From NCBI GenBank assembly GCA_025965815.1, contig JAOPWF010000382.1, forward strand, positions 1-18,442: 18,442 bases of DNA, written 5' to 3'. Shown piece by piece: positions 7,695 to 15,558 of the stretch. This DNA comes from Mycobacterium sp. GTDB taxonomy: Bacteria; Actinomycetota; Actinomycetes; Mycobacteriales; Mycobacteriaceae. The notes beneath the pieces are model-generated. The model was not told the origin of the DNA. It was given only the letters and a program-made list of their open reading frames with translations, and searched no databases. The position numbers and the translations under genes are program-made. Within the stretch, counting starts at the first letter, position 1. Every line of letters starts with the position of its first letter.

Positions 7695-8675
7695 TCAGCG
7701 TCCGGCCAGCATCGGCGGCAGCCTGGCGGCGACGTACGGAAGGCTCAGCGGCGACGAGAAAGCGATCGCCCCCGACAGTTCCTTCCCGACGAAGACGTTC
7801 TTGTTCTGCCGGGTGGCCCGCAGCGCCGCGATGTTCGGATCGGCCAGCAGCGCCGCCTTCTCTTCATCGCTCTCGGTGGACCAGACCAGGATGTCGGCCG
7901 CGTCGAGCACTGGCCTAATCTGGTTGAGGGGAATGACGGCACGGTGGTTGTCGCGCCCGAACGAGTTGATGTTGTCGGGAGTCGTCAACCCCATCTGCGT
8001 CAGGAAGTCGGTGCGCCAGCCGGGCATCGTGGCGACGACGCTGTTCTCGAAGTAGGTGTTGCCCTGCAGGAGCAGCACCTTCTTTCCGCTGAACTGCGGG
8101 TTGTCCTTACCCGCCGCTGCGAACTTGCCGTCGACGTCGGCGATGAGTGATGTCATCTGGTCGGCCTGGAACACCGCCTGACCGATGGTGGTGGCCTGGT
8201 CCTTCCACGGCTCGAAGAAGGGGTCCTGACCGGACTGCGGGATGGTCGGCGCGATGGCCGAAAGCTTGGTGTAGGTGTCCTGATCTACGCCGGCATTGGT
8301 CGCGACGATGAGGTCCGGCTTCAGCGCGGCGATGGGGCCGACCTGGATACCGTCGCCGAGGCCAAGCACGGCGGGCTGGGCCGAGCCGAGCTTGGACTGC
8401 GCCCACGGCCACACGCCGAACGGCTCGCCGCCCCACCACTCGGTGACCGCGATCGGCACCACTCCGACGGCCAGCAGGCAGTCCTGCTCGGTGAAGCCGG
8501 CACTCACGACACGTTTAGGTGGCCCGGGGATTGTTGTCTCGCCGAACGCGTGTTTGACGGTGACAGATCCGTCCTTGGCGACCGTGCCGGGCTTGTCCGA
8601 GCACCCCGCAGCTACGACCAGCCCGGCCACGCCCGCTACGCCGAAGAAGCCCCGCCTGCTCCACTGTGCTTGCAC
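7695..8675 (-). CDS. fecB2: Iron-siderophore ABC transporter substrate-binding lipoprotein (FecB2/Rv0265c-like)
   Basis: This 326-residue periplasmic-binding lipoprotein belongs to the ferric-siderophore (helical backbone) class. The N-terminus has a twin-arginine motif SRRGFF (6-11) followed by a hydrophobic stretch and a lipobox VVAAGC (Cys25), so Tat export and lipidation are predicted. Family motifs are TIPGPPKRVVSAGFTEQDCLLAVGVVPIAVTEW, IAALKPDLIVATNAGVDQDTYTKLSAIAPTI and VLLLQGNTY. The start is the GTG at 8675. The permease and ATPase partners are not in the window, so it must work with a system encoded elsewhere, as in M. tuberculosis. It heads the minus-strand run down to the methyltransferase. 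Confidence 0.92.
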   Translation of the reverse strand: MQAQWSRRGFFGVAGVAGLVVAAGCSDKPGTVAKDGSVTVKHAFGETTIPGPPKRVVSAGFTEQDCLLAVGVVPIAVTEWWGGEPFGVWPWAQSKLGSAQPAVLGLGDGIQVGPIAALKPDLIVATNAGVDQDTYTKLSAIAPTIPQSGQDPFFEPWKDQATTIGQAVFQADQMTSLIADVDGKFAAAGKDNPQFSGKKVLLLQGNTYFENSVVATMPGWRTDFLTQMGLTTPDNINSFGRDNHRAVIPLNQIRPVLDAADILVWSTESDEEKAALLADPNIAALRATRQNKNVFVGKELSGAIAFSSPLSLPYVAARLPPMLAGR

Positions 8676-8765
8676 TACGTGAGCGTATCCGTCAAGTTTT
8701 CTGGCAGCCCGGCAAACCGCTGAGGGTTCTCCGAAATTGCCGAACAGAATGCGCGCCAGGCCCAG

Positions 8766-9593
8766 CTACGAATGCGCCAGCCGCTTGTTGACCAGTCGCG
8801 TCAGCCACGCCGGTGAGAACCGGGCACCCGTGGCCATCACCTTGCTCTGCGAACCGACGGGGAAGTGCACCTGGTGAATGGTTCTGCGCAGCCGTGACGG
8901 CTCGACCGCGGCGACGATGGCGTCGGCGATGTCTTGTGCGGTCAGCCGAATGCCCAGCGACTGTGTGGTGCCGGTACTGATGTTCTCGGTCATGGCGGTC
9001 TGAACGTAGAGCGGCCACATCGCGATCACCCGGATGCCGTACTTGCTCCATTCGATGTCGAGCGCCTCGGTGATGCCACGGACGAAGAATTTGGTCGCGC
9101 TGTAGTTGGCGAGTTCGGCCTGACCGTAGATCGCTGACGCCGAAGCGAGATTAACGACGACCGAGCTGGGTGTGGAGCGCAGATAGGGAAAGGCGGCGTG
9201 CAGTCCGTTGACCACGCCCTTGGTGTTGATGTCGATCTCCTTGAAGTGGGCGCCGACATCGATGTCCTCGAAGCGGCCGGCCAGCAGCATTCCCGCGTTG
9301 TTGATCATCACGTCCAGACGGTCACCCGCTGCCTTGGCGAATTCAGCAACACGTTGTGCCGTCTCGGCGGTGTCTGTGACGTCGAGGTGTCCGGTGATCA
9401 CCGGAGCCGCTGGGCCGGCGACATCCCGCATCGTCGCGCCAAGGCTGTCGATCTCGTCGGCCAATGTCGTCAGTCCGACCTCATCGATGTCGTAGGCACC
9501 GACGGTGTATCCGTTGGCCGCGAAGGTCAGCGCGGTCGTGCGGCCGATCCCTGCTGCGGCACCGGTGATGAACACGGCCTTTTTGGTGGTCAT
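8766..9593 (-). CDS. Short-chain dehydrogenase/reductase (classical SDR)
   Basis: This 275-residue NAD(P)-dependent oxidoreductase has a complete classical set: TGAAAGIG (10-17) for the nucleotide, NNAG (98-101), and the catalytic Ser151, Tyr164 and Lys168 in NLASASAIYGQAELANYSATK. The Asp after beta-2 (AYDIDEVG) favours NAD(H) over NADP(H). The C-terminal 30 residues (MATGARFSPAWLTRLVNKRLAHS) resemble mycobacterial SDRs of unknown substrate. The start is the ATG at 9593. It lies between fecB2 and lysE on the same strand but with gaps of 90 and 64 bp, so operon membership is uncertain. Confidence 0.92.
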   Translation of the reverse strand: MTTKKAVFITGAAAGIGRTTALTFAANGYTVGAYDIDEVGLTTLADEIDSLGATMRDVAGPAAPVITGHLDVTDTAETAQRVAEFAKAAGDRLDVMINNAGMLLAGRFEDIDVGAHFKEIDINTKGVVNGLHAAFPYLRSTPSSVVVNLASASAIYGQAELANYSATKFFVRGITEALDIEWSKYGIRVIAMWPLYVQTAMTENISTGTTQSLGIRLTAQDIADAIVAAVEPSRLRRTIHQVHFPVGSQSKVMATGARFSPAWLTRLVNKRLAHS

Positions 9594-9657
9594 ACGTCAT
9601 GATCGCCGATCCCGCGTGATCCAAAACGCCGTTCAGGTCAGCATGCTGGCCGGCGGA

Positions 9658-10257
9658 TCAGCCGACGGCGATGGTCACGCCCAGTCCGATCATCGTCGCG
9701 GCGATCAGGCCGTCGAGAATTCGCCAGGGGATAGGCGTTGCGAACAGTCCGCTCAGGCGGCGGGCGCCGAAGCCGAGCGTGACGAACCACACCGCGCTGG
9801 CGGTGACGGCGCCGATGCCGAACAACCAGCGTCCGTCGTGATGTTCGTTGGCCAGTGCACCCAGTAACACCACGGTGTCGAGATACACATGCGGGTTGAG
9901 GAACGTGATGGCCAGGCAGGTCAGCAGCACACCGGTCAGGCGTGCCGGGGCGGACCCCGTCGGTGTCAGCGCGCCGGGCCGCAGCGCGCGGCGTGCCGCC
10001 AGCAGTCCGTAACCGATCAGGAAGGCGGCGCCGCCGATCTTCGCCAACGTGACGATGTTCGGGTAGGTCGCGACCAGTGCGCCGAAGCCGGCCACCCCGG
10101 CTGCGATCAGCACCACGTCGGACACCGTGCACACGGCCACCACCGCCAGGACGTGCTCACGCCGGATGCCCTGGCGCAGCACGAACGCGTTCTGCGCGCC
10201 GATCGCCGCGATCAGGGTCAGCGACGTGATGAAGCCGAGCAAGAGTGGGGAGGTCAC
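9658..10257 (-). CDS. lysE: LysE/ArgO-family amino-acid exporter (Rv1986-like)
   Basis: This 199-residue inner-membrane exporter for basic amino acids has about six helices. It carries the family signature [26 protein letters not shown] at the N-terminus and the conserved [17 protein letters not shown] in the middle. The start is the GTG at 10257-10255. In actinobacteria lysE is divergently transcribed from, and activated by, a LysR-type regulator (LysG/ArgP). Here the operator-like repeat upstream is kept, but the divergent regulator is reduced to a 5' fragment, so the exporter may have lost its inducer or be served by a copy elsewhere. Confidence 0.92.
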   Translation of the reverse strand: MTSPLLLGFITSLTLIAAIGAQNAFVLRQGIRREHVLAVVAVCTVSDVVLIAAGVAGFGALVATYPNIVTLAKIGGAAFLIGYGLLAARRALRPGALTPTGSAPARLTGVLLTCLAITFLNPHVYLDTVVLLGALANEHHDGRWLFGIGAVTASAVWFVTLGFGARRLSGLFATPIPWRILDGLIAATMIGLGVTIAVG

Positions 10258-10294
10258 GGCGTCGACGCTAAGGCGAAGGGCTCAAACAGTACAG

Positions 10295-10318
10295 CTAATG
10301 TTTCTTGCCTTGCATTAG
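10295..10318. promoter_or_regulatory. LysR-type operator upstream of lysE
   Basis: CTAATG-N12-CATTAG is a perfect 6-bp inverted repeat. Its symmetric, AT-rich arms and the position between lysE (38 bp to its start) and the regulator remnant (10 bp to its GTG) fit the primary binding site of a LysR-family protein such as LysG/ArgP. This is inferred from geometry, not from a known motif. Confidence 0.55.
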
Positions 10319-10328
10319 TAGTGCTTAA

Positions 10329-10364
10329 GTGACGATCGACGGCCAACAGCTCGCGGCGTTTACT
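10329..10364 (+). pseudogene. 5' fragment of a LysG/ArgP-type LysR regulator
   Basis: From the GTG at 10329 the codons give M-TIDGQQLAAFT, matching the extreme N-terminus of the LysR-type regulators encoded divergently from lysE (for example Rv1985c, remembered as LDGPQLAALAAVV). The helix-turn-helix and effector domains are missing. The reading is cut by a repeat cluster resembling insertion-sequence ends. The identification rests on about twelve residues plus the conserved divergent position. Confidence 0.6.
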
Positions 10365-10436
10365 GTTCCAGTTTTCCGTGGCGGATTCCAGTTTGAAATG
10401 GCGGAAGATGGCGGATCCGCCATAAAGACTGGAATC
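10364..10436. mobile_element. Collapsed insertion-sequence ends (IS21-like multiple terminal repeats)
   Basis: Two 20-bp units stand directly head to tail: TTCCAGTTTTCCGTGGCGGA (10366-10385) and TTCCAGTTTGAAATGGCGGA (10386-10405). A partial unit ATGGCGGA follows (10408-10415). Immediately after comes a third unit in inverted orientation (10416-10434, reverse complement TTCCAGTCTTTATGGCGGA). The junction creates a perfect 16-bp palindrome at 10408-10423. Multiple direct roughly 20-bp repeats at each end, bound by the transposase, are characteristic of IS21-family elements. Left and right ends seem to abut with no transposase between them. The family name is an inference; no istA or istB is present. 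Confidence 0.5.
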
Positions 10437-10459
10437 TTCTGCTGATTCCTCGACGCCGG

Positions 10460-11243
10460 GTGGCGGCGCAACGTCACCCGTCGAGCATCCCGATCGGCGG
10501 CCAGGACCCAGGTGAACGGACATACGCGACGTTCCTGCTGCTCGCCGACCTCGGCGAGGCCGACGCCAACGTGTCACACATCTGGCGCAACCACCTCGCG
10601 TTCGTCGAGGACAGGCTGAACGCGTCGGTATCGGAAAGCAACGACACGTGGATCAAGCGGTTCCTTGCCGGTGCGTTCGTCGGCGGCGGCTGGACCGAGG
10701 CCAACAACGTCACGCTCGCCAACCTCGTCACCACCGTCACCCCGGAAGATGACCACTGGGTGGTGACCGGCGCGAAATACTATGCGACGGGCAGCCTTTA
10801 CGCCGACTGGCTCGACGTGTTGGGCCGCGACGACGACGGAGAGTTTTTGACAGCACTGGTCGGCGCTGACGATCCGGGCGTCAGCCTGGTCGACGATTGG
10901 CGCGGCTTCGGTCAGCGCACCACCGCCAGTGGCTCGGCACGCTACGACCGCGCCCGTGCCGACCGCCAGACAGCGGTTGATCGACGCCGAGGTCGCGGTG
11001 ACACAGGCGCAACTGGTGATCATCGCGGCCGCGCTGCAGGCGACGACAACCGTCTTCGATGCGCTTGGCGCATCGGGGGTGTCCGAGGAGCTATCGCTGG
11101 ACCGCCACTGGCGCAACGCCCGAACACTGGCGTCGCACAACCCGCGTGTATATAAGGCACGGATCCTCGGCGACTGGCTAATCAACGGCAAGGATCCCGT
11201 TGCAGACCTCCCGTCGCTGGGCCGTGGCGGCCAGGGGAACTGA
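10460..11243 (+). pseudogene. Truncated, frameshifted acyl-CoA-dehydrogenase/DszC-like oxidoreductase
   Basis: One frame reads LLADLGEADANVSHIWRNHLAFVEDRLNA...WIKRFLAGAFVGGGWTEANNV...WVVTGAKYYATGSLYADWLDVLGRD...VDDWRGFGQRTTASGSARYDR, the middle domains of the acyl-CoA-dehydrogenase-like flavoproteins that include SfnB and DszC. From about 10960 another frame continues RQRLIDAEVAVTQAQLVIIAAALQATTTVFDALGASGVSEELSLDRHWRNARTLASHNPRVYKARILGDWLINGKDP, the C-terminal helical domain. About 100 N-terminal residues and about 100 residues at the frame junction are missing relative to a 400-residue relative. The 5' end abuts the insertion-sequence scar. It is convergent with the intact paralogue at 11253 and probably belonged to the same sulfur locus. 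Confidence 0.8.
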
Positions 11244-11252
11244 CCCTCAGCC

Positions 11253-12473
11253 CTACAGCTGGCCGTGGCGCGGTGGCCGGGTACCGCACAGCACGTATCG
11301 ACCGATGTGGTGAAGCTTCCAGCGGGTGGCGTCGTGCAGTGTGTGGGTGCGGGCGTCGCGCCAGTATCGAGACAAGTTCCCGGTCCCGGATGCGCTTCGG
11401 GTCCCGCCGAGTTCGAAGAGCACCGTCGACGCCTCCATCGATGCCCGGGCGGCGGCCACCTTAGCGACAGCGACTGCGACCGACGCGGCTGCCGAGGTTT
11501 CGTCGGTGAGGTCGGCTCGTGCGGCGTCGACCTGCCGGGCCGCCTCGGCGAGCAGCGCCTGGGCCCCACGGACGGTCACGGTCAGCTCACCGGCGACGTG
11601 GATCAGCGTGGGATCCTCTGCGGCAGAAGATACCCCGGCCTCGAAGTGTGGCCGGGCCTTGGCGGCTTGGCGGACACCCTCGGCCAGCGCGCCGGTCGCG
11701 ATACCGACATCGATGGCGGCGTGGAGCAACTGGGCGTGTGCACCGTACACCGTGGGCTCGGTGAAGATTGGAGAGAACGGCACGACGTGTTCGGCCGGCA
11801 CCCGCACGTCGTTCAACGTGACTGTGCCCGACGCGGTGGTCCGCTGGCCCATTCCGTCCCAGTCGTCGATGACGTGGAGCCCCTGCGCGTCCCTTGGAAC
11901 GAAGGCAAGCACTTTCGGAGTGGATGAGGTCGGCGCGTCGCCGGAGCCGTCCGCCTGCGACGCGCGCACGATCACCCAGTCCGCGAAAAGCGCTCCGGTG
12001 GAGTAGAACTTGCGCCCCGATAGCGCGTGATCACCCGAGCCCGACTCGATGAGAGTGGTGGTGTCGACGTCGACCGGGTGTGGGCCGCGTTCGGACTGGG
12101 CGTTGGCGAACAGTGCCCCGGAGAGGACATGGTTGTTGAAGAACGCCTTTTGACTGTGCGTCCCCTTCAGCCGCAGTGCCTCCAGAAACGTGAAGTGCGA
12201 GTGCGGAATTTGAGCGAGCGACGGATCGGCGTGCCCGAGCAACCGGAACACCTCCGCCACCGTCGCGGCCGGAGCGTCGATGCCTCCGTATTCGGCCGGT
12301 ACCGACAGCGCCAGCAGTCCGGAGCTCTTCAGAGTCCGCACCTGTGTGTGCGGCAAGTCGCGGTCGGCGTCGCGGGTAGCCGCCTCCGCGCCGAACTCGG
12401 CCGCCAGCCGCTCCGCGACCTCAAGGGCGTGCTCGACGGAGGCGATTTTGTCCGCGGCGCTGGGGGCGGTCAC
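11253..12473 (-). CDS. SfnB/DszC-like flavin-dependent monooxygenase (acyl-CoA dehydrogenase fold)
   Basis: This 406-residue protein has the acyl-CoA dehydrogenase fold: an N-terminal helical domain (LPHTQVRTLKSSGLLALSVPAEYGGIDAP), a beta domain (FANAQSERGPHPVD...LSGRKFYSTGALFADWVIVRA, WDGMGQRTTASGTVTL) and a C-terminal helical bundle ending RYWRDARTHTLHDATRWKLHHIGRYVLCG. SfnB and DszC relatives use reduced flavin and oxygen to oxidise sulfur compounds or sulfones during sulfur starvation. It starts at a GTG (12473-12471) overlapping the stop of the SsuD-like gene by four bases (GTGA), so the two are translationally coupled and probably act in one pathway. The substrate is not determinable from sequence. 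It needs a flavin reductase, which is not in the window. Confidence 0.88.
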   Translation of the reverse strand: MTAPSAADKIASVEHALEVAERLAAEFGAEAATRDADRDLPHTQVRTLKSSGLLALSVPAEYGGIDAPAATVAEVFRLLGHADPSLAQIPHSHFTFLEALRLKGTHSQKAFFNNHVLSGALFANAQSERGPHPVDVDTTTLIESGSGDHALSGRKFYSTGALFADWVIVRASQADGSGDAPTSSTPKVLAFVPRDAQGLHVIDDWDGMGQRTTASGTVTLNDVRVPAEHVVPFSPIFTEPTVYGAHAQLLHAAIDVGIATGALAEGVRQAAKARPHFEAGVSSAAEDPTLIHVAGELTVTVRGAQALLAEAARQVDAARADLTDETSAAASVAVAVAKVAAARASMEASTVLFELGGTRSASGTGNLSRYWRDARTHTLHDATRWKLHHIGRYVLCGTRPPRHGQL

Positions 12474-13675
12474 CGCGCCGCGCCGATGAACGGTATCGAC
12501 GCGGGCGCCGCGTCCACGCGACCGCCGTCGAACAGGCCGCGTTCGCGCAGGACCGGCACCACGCCCTCGCCGAACCAGAAGAGCTCCTCGAGATGCGGGT
12601 AGCCGGAGAAGATGAACTCGTCGATCCCGATCTCCGCGTACTCCGCGATCCGGTCGGCGACCTCGGTGTGGCTACCCACGAGTGCGGTGCCGGCGCCACC
12701 ACGGACCAGACCGACTCCCGCCCAGAGGTTCGGTGCGATCTCAAGGGCGCGCGCGTCGTGCCAGGTGCCGTCGGCGCGGTTGGCTTCGTGCAACGCAAGC
12801 ATCCGGCGCTGACCCTCGGATTGGCTGCGACTCAGGCCGGCCTGCGCCGAGCGGACCGTCTCGTCGTCAAGCGCATCGACGAGTTTGTCCGCCTGTAACC
12901 ACGCCTCGTCGGCGCTGTCGCGCGAGATGGTGTGCAGTCGGATGCCGAAGCGCACCGACCGGCCTTTTTCGGCGGCCGTCGCTCTGATCCATTCGATCTT
13001 CTCTCGCACCGCCGCAGGCGGTTCACCCCACGTCAGATACACGTCGGCATGCCGTGCCGCTACCGGCCCGGCCGCAGCCGAGCTGCCGCCGAAGTACAGG
13101 GGCGGAACGGGATTCGGCAATGTCGCCAGCGACGCGTCGTCGACGCGGATGTGTTCACCGTGCGTCGTCACCGTCTCGCCGGCCCACAGCCGGCGCGCGA
13201 CGTCGAGGAACTCGTCGGCACGCTGATACCGCGCGTCCTTGTCCAAATGATCGCCGAATGCCCGCTGCTCGTGTGCCTCACCGCCGACGACGACGTTGAG
13301 CAGGATGCGGCCTGGGGCATGCCGCGCGAATATGGCGGCCATCTGTGCCGAAAGGGTAGGACTGACCAGGCCGGGACGGAACGCGACGAGAAACGCCAGC
13401 GAGGTGGTCTCGCGCGCGAGCAGCGCGGCGGTGACGAACGCGTCCTCGCACCACGCGCCGGTTGGGATCAGTGCGCCGGTGAACCCGAACGACTCGGCCG
13501 TCCGGACGATGGAGGCCAGGTAGTCGATGGATGCATCGCGGTCGCTATGAGCGACTTCGGCTGGGGTGCCGTGGCCGCCACCGACGATCAGGCGGCTGTC
13601 ACCGTAAGTGGGCAGGAACCAATGCAGTTTCACGGGCACTGGCAGTAGTGTCGCCGCAACACCGCTCGCGATCAC
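12470..13675 (-). CDS. ssuD: SsuD-like FMNH2-dependent alkanesulfonate monooxygenase (LLM class)
   Basis: This luciferase-like TIM-barrel enzyme uses FMNH2 and O2 to split sulfite from alkanesulfonates. It follows SsuD closely: LHWFLPTYGDSR, LIPTGAWCEDAF (with the conserved Cys76), FLVAFRPGLVSPT, NVVVGGEAHEQ, PPLYFGGSS, DVYLTWGEPP, RFGIRLHTISR (His248), LEIAPNLWAGVGLVRGGAGTALVG and IFSGYPHLEELFWFGEG. The frame opens at GTG 13675, with a GAGAG six bases upstream. E. coli SsuD would align from the GTGs at 13639 or 13633 (VPVKLHWFLP), so the start may be about a dozen codons later. It is coupled to the SfnB-like gene. No SsuE reductase or SsuABC-type transporter is here; the divergent importer is of the peptide type instead, so the natural substrate may be an unusual sulfonate. 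Confidence 0.92.
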   Translation of the reverse strand: MIASGVAATLLPVPVKLHWFLPTYGDSRLIVGGGHGTPAEVAHSDRDASIDYLASIVRTAESFGFTGALIPTGAWCEDAFVTAALLARETTSLAFLVAFRPGLVSPTLSAQMAAIFARHAPGRILLNVVVGGEAHEQRAFGDHLDKDARYQRADEFLDVARRLWAGETVTTHGEHIRVDDASLATLPNPVPPLYFGGSSAAAGPVAARHADVYLTWGEPPAAVREKIEWIRATAAEKGRSVRFGIRLHTISRDSADEAWLQADKLVDALDDETVRSAQAGLSRSQSEGQRRMLALHEANRADGTWHDARALEIAPNLWAGVGLVRGGAGTALVGSHTEVADRIAEYAEIGIDEFIFSGYPHLEELFWFGEGVVPVLRERGLFDGGRVDAAPASIPFIGAAR

Positions 13676-13704
13676 CGTTTTCTCTCAACGCGATTCAAAG
13701 TCCG

Positions 13705-13720
13705 CGTGACCGGCGTCACG
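13705..13720. promoter_or_regulatory. CRP-like inverted repeat between the sulfur monooxygenases and the ABC importer
   Basis: CGTGAC-CGGC-GTCACG is a perfect 6-bp inverted repeat and fits GTGA-N6-TCAC. Both half-sites (CGTGA and TCACG) are the same as in the sdh upstream site at 2231. It lies 30-45 bp before the ssuD-like start and about 177 bp before the importer lipoprotein start, so it is best placed to act on the minus-strand pair. GntR-type regulators can use similar symmetric GTGAC/GTCAC arms, so the protein is not certain. Confidence 0.5.
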
Positions 13721-13896
13721 ACGGCGGGTGAGCTGGCAGCCGGAGAAAGAATCGTGCCGGTTTGATTGCTACCGCTAGGGATCTCGTTGCGGCATTGTCA
13801 CGGAGCCAGCATTCACGAGCTTCGCCGAATCACTCCGATCCCATGACCACCCGCGTCGTGTCGGCTACTCCACATCGACCGAAAGAACAGCCAGCG

Positions 13897-15558
13897 ATGC
13901 CCGCTCCCCAAACCGCCAGCCGTGCCCTTCCCGGCCTCGCCGTAGTAGCCGTGACACTCCTGCTCGCCGGCTGCGGATCGAGCGGGACATCGTCCTCGGG
14001 TCCGGTAGGCAAGCCGGTGAGTGGCGGGTCGATCGTCTACGGCGCCGACCGCGAGCCGACCTGCCTCGACCCGCACAATCTGGGCGATATGCCGCAGACG
14101 TACGTCGCACGGCAATACCTCGACTCGCTGGTTTCCGAGAAGCGCGACGGCACGGTCGTGCCGTGGCTGGCGGACTCCTGGACGATTTCTCCTGACGGCC
14201 TCGTCTACACCTTCAAGGTCAAGCAAGGCGTCAAGTTCCATGACGGCACACCTCTCGACGCTGCCGCCGTGAAGGCGAATTTCGAGCACATGCTGGATCC
14301 GGCAACGCAGTCGCTCACCGACGCCGGCTACCTGAAGCCGAACTACAAGTCGTCCCGGGCGGTCGATCCCTCGACGTTTGAGCTGACGTTGTCGACACCC
14401 TACTCGGCACTGCTGCAAGTGATTTCGCAGGCGTTCTTCGGCATTCAGTCGCCGAAGGCGCTTGCCCGCGGACTGGAAGCCAACTGCCAATCGCCAGTCG
14501 GGACCGGCCCATTCAGTGTCAAGAAATGGATCCACGGTCAGAGTGTGGAGCTCGACCGCAACCCCGACTACAACTCCGCGCCTGCGGACGCCAAGCATCA
14601 GGGCCCGGCCTACCTCGACCACATCAGCTGGAAGTTCCTCGAGGACGGCTCCGTTCGATTCGCGGCCGTTCAGGGCCAGGGCGCCGACATCATCTTCAAC
14701 CCGCCGCCGCAGCAGAACGCGGCGCTCAAGAACGACCCGAATCTCGTGCTGCAGGAGTTCAGCCACACCGGCCTGCCGAACGGGATCGCGCTCAACACCA
14801 CTCGATTTCCGTTCGACGACGTCGCCGTGCGTCAGGCGTTCATTCACGGATCGAACGCCGAAGCGGCCGTCAAGAGCGCCTATCTGGGGGTCTTCAACTG
14901 GGAGCCGGGGCCGCTGTCCTCGACGACACCGTTCTTCAAGAACGATCTGCGCGATTACTACACCGGCGATCCGGACAAGGCCAACCAGCTGCTCGACGCC
15001 GCGGGCTGGACGCAGCGCGACGCCGACGGATTCCGGACCAAGGGCGGAAAGCAGCTGAGCGCGACTTTCGTCTATTCGTCTGACCCCGGCGACACACCGC
15101 CGACCGACGTGACGCTGTTCCAGGACATCCAGGCGGCGGAGAAGGAGATCGGCTTCAACGTCGTACTCAAGCCGATCCCTCAGGATCAGTACTTCGCGGC
15201 GTTCACGAACAAGGACTCGTACGAGGGGTTGACGGGCGCGTACTGGAACAGCCCCACGCCGTTGGTGCTGTCGATCGTCTACTCGACAGACTCGCTGAAC
15301 CTGGCGCCAGGCAACAACATGTCTTGGGTGTCGAACCCGGGTATCGATGCGCCGCTACACCAGGTCGCCGCTTCGACCGACCCCGAACAGCAGCAGCACT
15401 ACTACGGCCAGGTGCAAGACATTGTCGCCAAGAACGCCTACCACCTCGGCCTGTACCCGCAGACCACTCGCTTGGTGGCGAAGAAGCGCCTACAGGATGT
15501 CTGGATCGAGCCGTCGGAGGGGGAGCCTGTGCTGCACGACGCGTGGCTCGCGCCATGA
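13897..15558 (+). CDS. ABC importer substrate-binding lipoprotein, family 5 (peptide/nickel/opine type)
   Basis: This extracytoplasmic solute receptor has about 553 residues. From the ATG at 13897 the signal peptide is ALPGLAVVAVTLLLAGC, with the lipobox Cys26, then a Ser/Gly linker. Family-5 motifs are SIVYGADREPTCLDPHNLGD, GTVVPWLADSWTISPDGLVYTFKVKQGVKFHDGTPLDAAAVKANFEHMLDP, VGTGPFSVKKWIHGQSVELDRNPDYN, GIALNTTRFPFDDVAVRQAFIHGSN and KANQLLDAAGW. The frame stays open upstream to 13762, but that part is not signal-peptide-like. The stop overlaps the first permease by four bases (ATGA). Position next to SfnB and SsuD homologues suggests a sulfur-containing solute; the family itself does not specify one. 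Confidence 0.93.
   Translation: MPAPQTASRALPGLAVVAVTLLLAGCGSSGTSSSGPVGKPVSGGSIVYGADREPTCLDPHNLGDMPQTYVARQYLDSLVSEKRDGTVVPWLADSWTISPDGLVYTFKVKQGVKFHDGTPLDAAAVKANFEHMLDPATQSLTDAGYLKPNYKSSRAVDPSTFELTLSTPYSALLQVISQAFFGIQSPKALARGLEANCQSPVGTGPFSVKKWIHGQSVELDRNPDYNSAPADAKHQGPAYLDHISWKFLEDGSVRFAAVQGQGADIIFNPPPQQNAALKNDPNLVLQEFSHTGLPNGIALNTTRFPFDDVAVRQAFIHGSNAEAAVKSAYLGVFNWEPGPLSSTTPFFKNDLRDYYTGDPDKANQLLDAAGWTQRDADGFRTKGGKQLSATFVYSSDPGDTPPTDVTLFQDIQAAEKEIGFNVVLKPIPQDQYFAAFTNKDSYEGLTGAYWNSPTPLVLSIVYSTDSLNLAPGNNMSWVSNPGIDAPLHQVAASTDPEQQQHYYGQVQDIVAKNAYHLGLYPQTTRLVAKKRLQDVWIEPSEGEPVLHDAWLAP

Noticed and set aside
10408..10423. The 16-bp palindrome as a transcription terminator of lysG or as a CRISPR-like unit
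   Set aside because: No T-run follows on either strand, and the repeats around it are adjacent, not spaced by unique spacers. The insertion-end explanation is better.
13681..13896. SAM-IV or other sulfur-related riboswitch in the importer leader
   Set aside because: I looked for the conserved pseudoknot and core sequences, but apart from the dyad at 13705 there is no matching stem pattern.
13762..13896. Extended N-terminus for the binding lipoprotein
   Set aside because: The open upstream frame lacks a ribosome site and would bury the signal peptide more than 40 residues inside the protein.
13813..14847. A 344-codon minus-strand open frame opposite the binding protein
   Set aside because: It is antisense to a complete family-5 lipoprotein with a clear signal peptide, and its composition is not protein-like.
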